From contig JBITNC010000001.1 of NCBI GenBank assembly GCA_050084985.1, positions 40,052,001 through 40,116,000 on the forward strand: a DNA stretch of 64,000 nt, given 5' to 3'. This stretch comes from Nageia nagi (taxonomy: Eukaryota; Pinophyta). Shown here one piece after another: positions 45,240-56,055 of the stretch. A program made the position numbers and the translations under genes. Position 1 is the first letter of the stretch; every line of letters begins with the position of its first letter. The notes beneath the pieces are model-generated. The model was not told where the DNA came from, did not search any database, and worked only from the letters and a program-made list of their open reading frames with translations.

Positions 45240-47408
45240 CACCTCAAATGGCTCAACCAAAAAAGGTACCATAAGAGGATGGAGGACCCACCTCATGGTA
45301 ATCCTGCTCATGCGAGGCTATGCTTTGATCATAACGAGGCAAAGGATTGTTGAAGATCTCTAAATGTTGATTAGGTCATGTGATTGGTGCTCCTATTGAT
45401 ACTCGAACATCATCTATAAGATCCTATATTTCATGCTTCAATCACATGCACCCATTGGTGTCGTGTCCACTTTGCCTATGAAACTCACAAAACTCATTTG
45501 TATTATACCAAGGTATTGATGATGCTCTCAAATTCTCTTTGATTAGGGGAAAGTTTGCTTGTAATAACTTAGGTAGGATATCTGATAGTGACTCACCCAA
45601 AGAAGTGAAGTTTCTTCTTGACTTTGTATGAAGAGGTTTCTCTTGCTCATGCATGGTTGATTGATCTAAATTTATTTGATTCAATTCATAAGAGGGTTGA
45701 ATAGATTGTTGCTCATGATATGTTTTGATTTTGATCTTGATTCTTCTTGCATATTTTGATGTCACCTAATTAGATCTTAACTTCCTCGATGAGCTTTGAT
45801 TATGATAGGACATCCTCAAAATATTTATGTTGTTGGATTTTCAAGGTGGAAGATATGCTCTTGTTACAAATCTTGCAAAAGATTTTGACAAGCTCTTCTT
45901 ATGGTAAGGAATACAAAAAAATATGTTATGATCACTCTCCATCTTACCATATAATCATTTGTAGACTCATCATCATATTGAGATATCCTTGTTAGGTTTG
46001 TGATAGATTATATTTTCCTTATATTGATGGTAAAATGGTCCAAGAAGAGATTTGCTAATTGCTCAAAAGAAAATATGCTATGTTGAGGCAAGTTGTTATA
46101 TCAATCCAAAGCTTGGCTTGCTAACATTATCAAAAATTTCCTAAGCATGAAAAATCATCATTTCTTATGAGATAGTAGGAATAATTGAATTACCTCAAGT
46201 GCTCTCTTGGATCTTCTTTCCCTTTGAACTTGGCTATTTAAGGGACCTTAAACTTATAGGGAAATTGCTTGATAGTTCATTCCAAATTGACTGATAATAC
46301 AAGGCACTTTTACTTTGATTATTGATCCTTGATCCTTGATTCCATGTCATGAAATCTCTTAAATATATCATCATGAATTACTTGAGATTGTTGATTTTCC
46401 ATGCTTTGCATTTTATAGGATGGTTGATGGTAGTCTTGTTGCATACTTTGTCCCAAGGGTTGATTCCATGTCGGATTAGGGATAAATTGACCATGTGGTT
46501 GAACCACTTGATTAGTGTATCTTTGACTTTAACTTTGATATGATGGATTGACAAAACAAAGGTGAGGGGCACTCACACCTTGATAAGGTTTCTCCATGAT
46601 ACCTTGAGAGACTATTTGTTGAAAGTTATCTTGAATTTGATTTCAATGATGGTCATGTTGGCTTGAATGGAAAGAAGAATCAATTTGGCCAACATAGGCA
46701 GCTTGAGTTGATTGAATTGGATTATGATGTGGAACTCTCAAGGGAGGGAGACTATGATTAAGCCCTAAGCTGTGATATGTGATCAAAGGATTGGATGGCA
46801 TAATAAGAGGTTTGGGAGGACTACGAGACCTAGCCCCATGATTAGGGACATGTTGGGTACTTGATACAAGATGGGGAACACTTAATGAAAATGATATGAT
46901 TAGGGCTTCATGTGAGACCATTGTTTTACAAAGGTTGAGGTGTGATTTGAATTATTGCAACAAGTGGTAAGATGGTGACAAAAGAAGGATCAAAATTTCT
47001 GAGCGATCATATGATAAACAACCTCTTGAGGAGAAGAAGAATGAGGAATGGATGGACCAAAATGATGTTGAAGACTAAATTTCTCAAAAATCTTAGCCAA
47101 AGTTTCTTGAAAAATTGATTTATCAACAAACTGATTCTTGATGGAAAGAGAAAGATTTTGAAACAAAGGATGAGACTTGATTTCACTATCCAACTGGAAA
47201 TCAAGAGGCATAGTAGCTTGATGAGGATAAGAAATTGAGAAGCTGAATGCTAAGAAGGATGAGAGGAATGATGAAAAGAAGGATGAAAATGATGAGAAGG
47301 ACTAGAAACATGATAGGAAGGGGTGATTGGCCTAGAAGGAAGAGGCTAATAAGGTGGCTCTAAGTCTAGATCTTACTCTAATTCATCAGATTGAGGAGTA
47401 GCTACCAT
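45240..47408 (-). pseudogene. G2 Gag pseudogene (Ty3/gypsy, minus strand)
   Basis: Minus strand from an ATG at 47408 (MVATPQSDELE). It includes Pro/Ser/His-rich parts (46921-46320, one frame with few stops), then a capsid segment near 46240 reading GKEDPREHLR and NYSYYLIRNDD, directly comparable to KDPKEHLRWFKFSNYLIYND in G1. The knuckle FCEFHRQSGHDTNGC (45480-45442) is a CHHC variant like that of G1. Many stops and indels are present. It lies antisense inside the chromodomain element and ends with an LTR at 48901-49640. No polymerase is visible, so G2 may also be gag-only, or a fragment. Confidence 0.75.
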
Positions 47409-48879
47409 GTTCACATTAGAATCCCTATCAAATTTCCATGGTTTAAACAACCTTAACAAGAATGGAACAAAAAGAAAGAATAATATTTTTCCTAATCTAA
47501 ATGTACCAAAGGTGCCAAACAATGATAAGAAAATAAACACCAAGCCTAGAATTTTTTTTTTTATGAAATACAAAACTAATATACAAAAATCCTATATGAT
47601 AAGATAGAAATGCCTATATGATTATGATGAGATGATGATTAAAATAGCAATAATGATTTATTTTGATTTAATTGCTTCTTATTCAATTTGGCCAATTATC
47701 TAGATTAATGATGATTAATTTTATGGTAAATTAACCTATTGATTAGTTTGCCTAAGGATTGATCTAGGCAAGTGTTTGAAGGTGAAGGCTCAATCTCTAG
47801 GTGTGTGAATCATTTAATGGCTCAACCTCAAGTACCCCACCTTGGTAATGACCTCCAAGTGTGGGTGACATCATGGTAGTGACATCCACATGCTTGGCTC
47901 AATCCTAGGCTCATGAACAAATTAAAATGCAAGGTTAATTGGCCCATGATATGCAACTAGATGGATGCAAACTTCAAAATTACACCCTTCATAAGATATG
48001 ATAACACACTCGCACCCAAGATTGAATTTTCATTATTGGAAGTGAAAATAAATAATATAAGGAATCCGAGGATGTAAAAAACAAACAAGACCTATACTAA
48101 AACATGAAAAAGAGGGATATAGGCTTGGGGGTGCTCCTACTCCAAGATCCTATCATGTACAATACCTTATTACATGCTCTGATCCTAATCAATATGCTAA
48201 AACTAGTTAGTAGTACCAACTAGTGGTCCGATCAAATAGTCGATTGATTGATCAGAATGGTACCTAGAGATTTTCAAAAGGAGTGTAGAATGTTCAAAAT
48301 AAAATAAAATAATATTAGTATAAACCAAGCTAAAAAATATTGATAGGGTAATACTACCACCTAGTTAGAAGGTCAAAACTAGATACAAGATGAAAAAAGA
48401 TGAATCTAAGCCTAGCTATTAGAATAAGATCCTACAGCAAAGCTAGTTGGCACCCTCAAGCCTAACTGACATACAAATCAATATGATGAAGATCAATTGA
48501 TAATTAGAAGGTGATAGGGTGAAGATTGAACAACAAATTTAGATAAAAAAATCTTTTAGACTAATCGATGGGATGACTAACTAACCGGTATGCTAAGGGC
48601 TAGCTAATCTCTACTAACTAGTATGCTAAGGTTCGACTAACAAATAGATGAGAATGTGGATTCCAAACCTTCAAAATTTGACTTACCTTAGGTAAATGAT
48701 AATTCCTTAAAAGAATCGACATGTTTCAATGATGAGAAATGATAGAAAATAATAAGAGAAAGGATAAAAAACAACACCCAACAAAGAGAGAAAGGTTTAG
48801 AAAACTCCTCCAAGTTGAGCTCAATGGACCAAGGGAGGTCCCACCATGATAGCCATTCTATGATGCACCCAAAATGGCC
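47409..48879 (-). other. G2 5' leader region, non-coding
   Basis: Between the G2 LTR and Gag. It contains several TAACTAACTAGT-GGT-like short repeats around 48220-48660 but no convincing frame. The open frames at 47373-47607 are composition-driven. Confidence 0.5.
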
Positions 48880-48900
48880 TCTCCCCTTTTGGGATACCCA

Positions 48901-49640
48901 TGTTGCAATGTATAAAATATTGCTTAAAATATGATATGATTGGTTGATGGGGATGATTCGCTAGACCTACAAAAAGATAAATATTAGTGGGGGCCTCAAC
49001 ACTCTAGTACCTTAAAGCCCTAGAGTGTGCTCAAAGAGAGGTGTTAAACCTCCTCGATGGAATGTAGGTCCCCTATCCCAAAATCAAATAGGAAATAGAA
49101 AATAAGGGAATGCCTATAATGCAAGGGGATATGCTTATGCTATGCTAAGATAATGATAAGATGATAAAAATAAGCTAAACTACCATGAATCTAGCTTAGA
49201 AACATACTACATGTTTACACAAATGCAACAAATAAAGATACAAGTGCTCCATTGCTCCAAGATATCTCCATGTACTCTCCAATACCTGTAAGAATACTAA
49301 AAAACATGTAAAAAGGGGTCCTAGGGTATGTTATGGCTTGTGGATATCCTCTAAGGTTTGGTTGGATGAGATGGATCGACTGGAAATGATAAAGATGGGG
49401 TTATGATATGATTGATCAAGTGAAAATGATCAAGAGGAGGGAAAATGGATTTACAAATTAACTTTATAGGTCAGATGTCTAACCAGTGGTCTGACTAACT
49501 AACTAGTGGGTTGGCTAACTAACCAATGGGCTAGATAAATTTGACTCATAAAGTTAATAAGGGCTATGATGGGTTAATGGGATGAATATGATAAGACACA
49601 AAATGACCAAGGATGAAAGGGCAATTTTGAGGTGCTTACA
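48901..49640 (-). repeat. G2 LTR (only copy found)
   Basis: On the minus strand it starts TGTAAGCACCTCAAAATTGC at 49640 and would end TTGCAACA at 48901, followed immediately by TGGGTATCCC as a candidate primer site. G1 LTRs start TGTAGACACTCAAAATAAA and also end TTGCAACA, so the families are related. Coding sequence of the chromodomain element resumes right after 49640. No second LTR was found on the left side. Confidence 0.6.
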
Positions 49641-49835
49641 CAACTTTAGGGACTTCTTGGTGTAACAAGACTTAAGTGATATAAAATAATGTTGGGTAAC
49701 TAAACTACAACCATATGAATTTGATATTGAATATGTTAAAGGTAAAACTAATGCAACAGTTGATGCTCTATTAAGAATACCCACCTTCCACTCTATATTA
49801 ATCCTAAATGGAGATTGGAAAAACAATATTATATT
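49641..49835 (+). pseudogene. RNase H end of the chromodomain element
   Basis: The + strand reads WVTKLQPYEFDIEYVKGKTN then ATVDALLRIPTF (49690-49785), the conserved end of the gypsy RNase H domain. The preceding residues (FRDFLV, QDLSDIK) fit the same domain but are cut at 49640 by the G2 LTR. Upstream reverse transcriptase is absent. A TAA near 49688 interrupts the frame. Confidence 0.75.
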
Positions 49836-49939
49836 CAAATACATTAAAAAAATGATTTCATAAGGAAGCTCTTATATGACCAAGTTGTTGATGATGATTT
49901 CATGGTCCATGGAGAGTTAATTTTGCATTAAAAAATATT

Positions 49940-50530
49940 TATCTAGTCCTATAATCAAAATTAAAAGGAAAACTAATCTCAAGGTTGCATAATACACCAT
50001 TGTTGGGACATACATGATTAAAAATAATATACAAGGAAGTTAAAAAAGATTCACATGGAAAGGAATAAAGGATGATGTATGGAAGTATGTCAATGAATGT
50101 CACACTTATCAAGAGAATAAAGCCTAGCATACCTTTATGGTAGGCCTACTACAACCCCTACCCATTCCTAATCAAAAGTGGGAAAGCATCTCAATTGACT
50201 TCATCAATGTTTTATCAAATATACAAGGAAATAATTATATTTATGTAATTATGGATAGGCTAACTAAGTATGGCCATTTCATTATAATTCCATCCACTTA
50301 TATAGTTTCTCAAGTAGCTGACGTATTCTTTAAAGAGATATTCAAACTCCATAAGCTACCCAAAAATATCGTAAGTGATCAAGATAGTAAATTTATAAGC
50401 ACCTTCTGATAGGAGATGTTTAAGGTAACCAAAACACAATTAACACCTAGCATCAATTATCATCCCCAAATGAATAGGTAAATAGAAACTATGAATAAAT
50501 GGTTAGAAGGTTATTTAAGAAACTATGTTT
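49940..50530 (+). pseudogene. Integrase of the chromodomain element
   Basis: Degraded HHCC zinc-binding segment at about 49985-50125 (NTPLLGHT, YVNECHTYQENKA, second Cys lost). The catalytic core opens at 50137: first Asp in SISIDFINVL, second Asp in IVSDQDSKFIS, then, after stops near 50408, PSINYHPQMNR and IETMNKWLEGYLRN with the catalytic Glu. These fit a D-D-E integrase of plant Ty3/gypsy type. Stops and small indels make it non-functional. Confidence 0.85.
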
Positions 50531-50821
50531 CATGGTAGCAAAGCACATGGGTAAAATGGTTACATATAGGTGAATACTATTACAACTTTTTACATGACAT
50601 GTGCATCAAAATATATACATTTAAGGCCCTTTATGGGTATGAAGCCCCCAAATATTATGGATATGTTCATCAATGATAATAAGGTTCCAAAGGGTCATAA
50701 CTTTATTCAAGAGCACCAAGATATCCTAAGGGCTCTGAGGGATAATATACAATAAGTACAAAATGAATAAAAGCGATATGTTAATTAACAATGAACTAAA
50801 AGAGGCTTCCAAGAAGATGAT

Positions 50822-51250
50822 ATGATATATTTGCACTTACAACCATATCAACAATCCAACATGAAGAAAAGTGGCACTGAGAAATTGAAACCTAACTTTT
50901 ATGGCCCTTACATAATACTACAAAGGATGGGGGAAGTGGCCTATGAGTTGGAATTACTAAGCCACAAAAGAATCCATAATGTGTTCCATGTATCCAATCT
51001 CAAGAAATTGGGACATTTCACACCCTCCCTAGATATACTAACCTTAGATGATGAGGAAAAGTTGATCTTGGAACCCAAAACTATCATGAAAATCATAATC
51101 AAGAAATTAAGGAAAAAAAATATCATAGAATATTTGGTTAAATGGAAGGGGTTACAAATTGAAGATTTCACATGGGAAGGTACCAATATTATTGCACATC
51201 CCATCATGAATTGCTTGGGCACAAGCAATTTGGAAGGGGAGAATTTGTAA
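50822..51250 (+). pseudogene. Integrase C-terminus with GPY/F module and chromodomain
   Basis: 142 open codons. Residues 20-62 are the GPY/F module (KLKPNFYGPYIILQRMGEVA, HNVFHVSNLKK). Residues about 82-125 are a chromodomain (EPKTIMKIIIKKLRKKNIIE then YLVKWKGLQIEDFTWE), with the aromatic Tyr/Trp/Trp cage positions present. Chromodomains of chromoviruses bind histone marks and guide integration into heterochromatin. The frame ends at the purine tract and 3' LTR, as is usual in chromoviruses. This is the best-preserved domain of an otherwise decayed element. Confidence 0.92.
51231..51245 (+). other. Polypurine tract of the chromodomain element
   Basis: TGGAAGGGGAGAATT directly before the right LTR start TGTAATATTC. 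Confidence 0.75.
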
Positions 51251-52624
51251 TATTCACAAAATTTAGCATCTCACTCATTCCAATACAAGGAAGTCGGATG
51301 CCCATTCTCATTATGTTATTTTAGCTATTTAGTATTATTTAGAGAAAATTTGAGAATATTGTGACAATCTCAATAATATTATAGGCCTTTTCTATGTTAA
51401 GTTCCACTTGGAGGCTCTCCAACATGGGATGTTGGACTTATGAGTCATTTATTATTATATCAATTAGCAAGATTATTTGTCATTACATGGACCACTTAAG
51501 GTTACCAAATAATGTTGTTATTTGTAATATCAAGGTAAATAATATTTACAAAGGCAATATTATTCTCCTTCAGTGAGGCGCTACATATCTTGGCCTTGAT
51601 GAGTTGTAATTTAGCATCATGAGGTACCTAGAAGCCTCCTAATATAATTTATCTCCCTTATAAGTTGGAATCTCCACTAGAGGTAGATAATGATGATTAT
51701 AAGAATGCGACATTGATATCGAAGCATAGAAGATAGATGTTGCATCTAGAAGAGCAATTTGGAATTGTTGAATGAGGAATTATGGATTCTAAGGAACCCA
51801 TTCTATTACATATTAGCCTAAAGATGAATTGGATCCTATGACTTGATCTTCAACATCCCAATGCATCTTAGATGGGCATAGGATAAGGAGATATTCTGAA
51901 GGATATAAAAGGAGGATCTTTGGAATCATTTGGATATGCTTGATTATTACTTCTCTCTTTTACAGTAAACGTAGGGCACCAAATTTCTTCCTACCCTTGT
52001 GGATGAAAACCCACCTAGAGGTACTTGAATTCTAGCAAAGCTAGATTCCTACTTTGAGAAATAATATCCCCAAAAGGACATAACTAGCTATCCAAAGGTG
52101 TTGGCATTTCCTTGGGTTATCTTAATACTGCTAGTGGGATCCTAGAGTCTCCATCACAACTAATCAAAGGAGGAATTCTTGGTGCAAGCCTTGTCATTGT
52201 TGAGGATTTATTTATTTAAAAAATCATAAAGATCTACAAAATCATCCCTAGGGAATGCTTTCTCTAGAAGTAAAGGTATGTAATTTGGTTCTCATTATAA
52301 TATTTTATAATTATATTTGTGGTTCAATATTCTTGTGTTATTTATAAGATCTTTCTCTAGTAGCCTAGATGTTGCATGTTAAGGGTTTATTTTTTATTTT
52401 ATGCACTTGCTACTAGACGTTGGGTCATCCTTGGCCTAAAAATTGGATTTTTGATACTAAAATATTGCTGTTGAGGTTATATGTATGCATTTTTTGAGTA
52501 TGATTAGGGCATTTTGGATATTTAAAATGCATGAATGACTTGATTGTGATTTTTTATGAATTTTAGTAATTTTTTTGAACCCCATTTGGGTGATTACATA
52601 TTAGTCTTAGTTCAGAATATTTCA
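51246..52624 (+). repeat. Right (3') LTR of the chromodomain element
   Basis: About 1379 bp, colinear with 42546-43957 with many substitutions and several small indels. Confidence 0.88.
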
Positions 52625-52884
52625 CACCATATTTTAATCATCCATCTTATAATCATATCCAAACAAGGTCTTATTCCCACAGATCACCTAACCAAAGTGA
52701 ACTTTTATTAATCTTCTTAAGCAATAATACTTATAGGGACTTTGATTTGAACTTAATTTCTAGTAATAGTGGGCTCTAGGTCAATCTCTATTTCCTCTGC
52801 AATCTTTAGTTATTCCCTGGTAATAACATTCACCCATTCCTTTGGTGGTTTAGGTTTTGGTCTCCACATAGCCTTATTCATCAT
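52625..52884 (-). pseudogene. DUF4283 pseudogene, N-terminal part
   Basis: Minus strand from an ATG at 52884: residues KAMWRPKPKPPKEWVNVITR, several stops, then SVGIRPCLDMIIRWMIKIW at the junction. The last residues join, across the CACCA duplication, to CTRDKVELVALPSEFLLF at 42545, matching GKFMGVRPILENIKKWIKSN...VELATLPCDFLHF in the R2 copy. This continuity shows the chromodomain element inserted into a pre-existing DUF4283 sequence. Positions 52625-52629 are the right copy of the target duplication. Confidence 0.75.
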
Positions 52885-52950
52885 GTTATGGATATTTTTT
52901 AGTTGTATTTTGACTAGATTACAACTTTGTTAAGTTATAATCTTTTTTGA

Positions 52951-53018
52951 AATAGCTATCCCACTCTTCTATTATAGCTCTTCTACACTTTTGTTATAGC
53001 TCTCCTACACTTCTATTA
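52951..53018. repeat. Three ~22-bp tandem units
   Basis: ATAGCTCTCCTACACTTCTAT-like units repeat three times with small changes. Confidence 0.65.
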
Positions 53019-53340
53019 CAATTTGCCTGTGTGATTGTTTTGTGGCGTTTATGTTTTAGTTTATTGTCATCAAGCAAATTACTATTTTTTTTCTCAAATA
53101 CTTTCATAGAGTTTGGTAAGTAAAGTATACAATAATAATTCTATAATTAGATAAATTACCCTTTTCCTCAGTTTTATAGATATGTATGATTGAATTTATA
53201 GTCCACTATTTAGGGAATCCTTCTTTAAGAGAGGTATTGAAAATGATTTAGATGTAAGGGAAAAAGGTAGAGATTCTAAATTTATTTCTTAATATCCTTC
53301 AATGTATTTGGCCTTTCCTTTTGATAGCTACTTAATATTC
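53010..53340 (-). pseudogene. LINE reverse transcriptase fragment (minus strand)
   Basis: The minus strand from about 53240 reads TSLKEGFPK-stop-WTINSIIHIYKTEEK, then GNLSNYRIIIVYFTYQT and, in a shifted frame, VFEKKNSNLLDDNKLKH. This matches the start of the LINE reverse transcriptase (GFPxxWTxxxIIPIFKxGDK, NYRxIxLxxTLxKLxE). It is probably the same LINE family as 16370-17135/21440-21735, but this part of the domain is not present there, so identity cannot be checked. Confidence 0.6.
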
Positions 53341-53368
53341 CCCTTATTGATATTGTTTCCAAATAATA

Positions 53369-53590
53369 CTAGGGTAATGAATAATGCAAACCTTTAACTA
53401 TGTTAGAGCTTAAAAATATCTACAATTGCTACTTTCAAATGAGTATATTGAAGGACTAAAAAGTTACTTTGGTTATGAATAGATGTTGATGCAATTATCC
53501 AACAATACAAGACTCATACATGTAATTGGAGGAAGAAAATGTATCTACACCATTCATTCATAGTATGAACGCTTTTAACAAATTTAAATG
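53369..53590. repeat. Flank shared with 14206-14416
   Basis: Diverged copy of the sequence upstream of gene copy A. Here it lies 2.7 kb upstream of gene copy B, the difference being unrelated inserted sequence. Confidence 0.55.
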
Positions 53591-54129
53591 TAAAATATAA
53601 TTGATTTATATTTTAAGCATTTTTTTAGACTAATGATACCTTAATGCTTCCCATCAAAATATTATATATATATCTTATGATAATTATAAGACCATTTTAA
53701 TCAAATCAAACTAACTAAATGTTAACACATAAAAATGAATTTATGTTTTTAAATCAATAAATTAATGAAATATGCTTGGCCTAAATATATGTTTTGATTG
53801 TATTAAAGTGATAATATCAATGTTTGTCTTGAAAATGAATTTTATAATGATTATCTTGAATATTGCATGGATTATCTTGAATATTGCATGGATTATCTTG
53901 AATATTGCATGAATTATCTTGTTATTGGTGTGTTTATCTTGAATATTGTGAATTATCCTTATTTATGTAGATGCATGCCGACCCATGGGTTGTATTATCT
54001 ATTATCTATATAAATAAGGGATCTAAAAGTAAGTCCACATAACAAGGATACACATGATCCCGCGTATGGTCTTGTAAGTGGCTACCCCTTAAGGTATCTC
54101 TTGGTACCGCCTACAAGGCTGTGGTTTGT
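53591..54129. other. AT-rich spacer with a 21-bp tandem repeat
   Basis: No gene. Three tandem copies of ATTATCTTGAATATTGCATGG (53850-53912) are followed by two degraded units up to about 53955. A TATA-like CTATATAAATAAGGG at 54003 precedes the GC-richer segment at 54130-54440. Confidence 0.6.
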
Positions 54130-54440
54130 GTGCTTCCTTTCGTGAGCTATCCTGACATCCAAGATCTATTCTAATATCACACTGCTATCTGAGACATCCA
54201 TATTGAAATTCTAGACTTAATCGAGAGGTCAAAACCATCAAACGAAGGCCACCGGCGCTCCTTTGTGAACGGAAGAACACCGCCGATGCTCTTATATCAT
54301 TGAAACGGACCGCCTGCGGTCCTCTTTTTGCATCCTCATAGGTCACGACGTTGTTGGAAAGGCAGCTCATCATCAATACATCGCCAATATCTACATCTTT
54401 TGTTGTCAGGTACATTCCATGAGGTAAGTACACAAATTAC
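54130..54440. other. GC-richer island with an 82-codon minus-strand frame
   Basis: Base composition is host-gene-like compared with the flanks. The minus-strand frame 54433-54185 (82 codons, MYLPHGMYLTTKDVDIGDVL... FFRSQRSAGGLRLM) shows no domain I recognise. On the + strand TTTTGTTGTCAG|GT and ATGAG|GTAAGTAC look like an acceptor and a strong donor around a 14-base interval. It could be an exon, the 5' end of a transcript, or an LTR fragment. No function is proposed. Confidence 0.3.
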
Positions 54441-55562
54441 AGTCTTGGTTGGTACAATTACACTTTTGAATTGGTTATTTTGTTTATTGTTATCTAGAAT
54501 AAATTGCTATCCGTAGCTTAAATACATATAATATTGAGTTTGTAGATATTTGCCTATTTACTTATTTGCACGCTCAATTTTATTTGTAAACACTAAAATA
54601 TAGTTAAAAAGTATGCACAAATTTATTTTGCATTTATATTTTTCATTTCTCACCCATAATCCCATTACACAAAGTGCAAGGAAGTTGAAAATGGTTAATT
54701 ACATTCAATTTTTACATATCCATGGGGTGGCCTTCATGCCAAATTTGAAAATAATGGTTTAAATCAAATGCAAACTTTATTAGACATCACACACCCATTT
54801 AGGTAGTTACAGATCTAGCAAAATGCCCAATGTGAGTCTAGAGTTTGATACCCTAAACAATCTTTCAATAAGGATTTTTGCATAGTCCCATGGTCATGAA
54901 AGATGCTTTAGACCCAAAATTATGGAATAGTAGAAACTTTAGGAGCTATATGTGGTGAAGAAAGGGAAAGATATGGCAATGATATTGATGGTGAAGATGT
55001 TCTTCATGGACTCATAAGGCTCTATAATTGAAAATACATAGCTCAAAGGAGAAGACATTAGGATATAATCCTTCTTCCAATTACAATAGATACTTGCCTT
55101 CCAATTCACAAACCTTGAACAAAAGGTTGCCTATCATATTTCAGTTCCATTGTGGGGGGTTTATTTCAAGAAGCAAGGATTCTGCATCTAATGATTTCTT
55201 TTATAGGAGGATGACAAAATTATGGACACCTTTGGAGCCTTCGTTGTTGAACTATGGATGGTAGTTCATGGAAGCCCTCTAAGTTTTTTTTCTTACATTT
55301 CTTTTTCCTTCTTTTGTTCTTGTCAAGTAATCTATAAAAGCAATTTATATAATGAAAATGCTTCAATTCTTTAATGTCTATCTTTAAATACTTTAGACAC
55401 AAATTTATTGATATCATCTTATTGTCTACTTTTGTTTGTATGTGTGTATGGGGAGATGCATTTGAATGATAATTGAAGGATGTTGTGCATATGTAAAAAG
55501 CTTACCACCACCTACCTCCTAATCCCTCCGCTTCTCTTCATTACATTATGTGCGTATGAATT
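54441..55562. other. Spacer without recognised gene
   Basis: The open frame at 55028-55264 (+) is Ser/Asn-rich (NPSSNYNRYLPSNSQTLNKR) with no domain. I see no repeat partner elsewhere in the window. Confidence 0.4.
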
Positions 55563-56055
55563 GAAAATCATTAGGACCTTTTTTTGGCAAATATTTTAAA
55601 TAGAACAAATTAAATTAAAAATTTAGAAAGCATGTTGGTGAATGGAATGTTATTTTAGTGGTTAAGACATTGAAATCTAAGCCGAACAACCAAGGTTCGG
55701 ATCTTTATGTTGTTCGGAACTTAGATTTGTTCACCCATTTTTTGCATATATGCATAAGCTTTACATATATACACACATGCTTTACATATATACACATAAA
55801 CTTTATATATATATATATATAACCTTTATATATACATACATTATATATATATATACAATACATGCATAGGATTTATGTATAAAATCTAAGTTTCATACAG
55901 AAAAATGATATTCTGAAGATTCAAACTTAGGTTGTTGGGTTCGAATTCTAAAGTCTTAACCACTATAATAGCATTTCATTCACTAACATGCCTTCCAAAA
56001 TTTTAATTTAACATCTTTTAATGACATATTTGTTGAAAAAAGGTCATGATTTCTG
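55563..56055. repeat. Foldback element with tRNA-like boxes in both arms
   Basis: Left arm 55563-55704 and right arm 55915-56055 are diverged inverted copies of about 140 bp. The outer ends (GAAAATCATTAGGACCTTTT against the complement of AAAAAAGGTCATGATTTC) pair, as do the CATGTTGGTGAATGGAATG blocks. Each arm holds an A-box-like TAGTGGTTAAGAC and a B-box-like GGTTCGGATCT or AGTTTGAATCT, 25-40 bases apart, as in tRNA genes and tRNA-derived SINEs. The left arm also contains an 18-bp hairpin stem (55674-55691 with 55711-55729). The centre (55730-55914) is AT-rich with dinucleotide TA runs. Confidence 0.75.
55805..55852. repeat. TA microsatellites
   Basis: Runs of TATATATATATA at about 55806-55822 and 55840-55852 in the centre of the foldback. 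Confidence 0.85.

Larger units (their letters stand above)
42546..52624 (+). mobile_element. Ty3/gypsy chromodomain element with replaced interior
   Basis: LTRs at 42546-43957 and 51246-52624 (TGTA-TATTC...ATATTTCA) are colinear and roughly 80-85% identical by eye. They are flanked by CACCA duplications. A degraded initiator-Met primer site follows the left LTR and a purine tract precedes the right. The 3' half keeps RNase H, integrase, GPY/F and a chromodomain on the + strand. Most of gag, protease and reverse transcriptase is missing: from 44430 to 49640 the sequence is foreign (CACTA-like end and a minus-strand gypsy gag fragment). Old and inactive. Confidence 0.88.

Noticed and set aside
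47373-47607. Overlapping 66-codon frames on both strands near the G2 Gag start
   Set aside because: The minus-strand hydrophobic stretch precedes the Gag ATG at 47408 and contains T-rich low-complexity sequence; the plus-strand one is its shadow.
55656-55704. Functional tRNA gene in the foldback left arm
   Set aside because: A- and B-box-like motifs are present, but no cloverleaf with acceptor stem and anticodon arm can be drawn by eye, and the copy is mirrored in the right arm.
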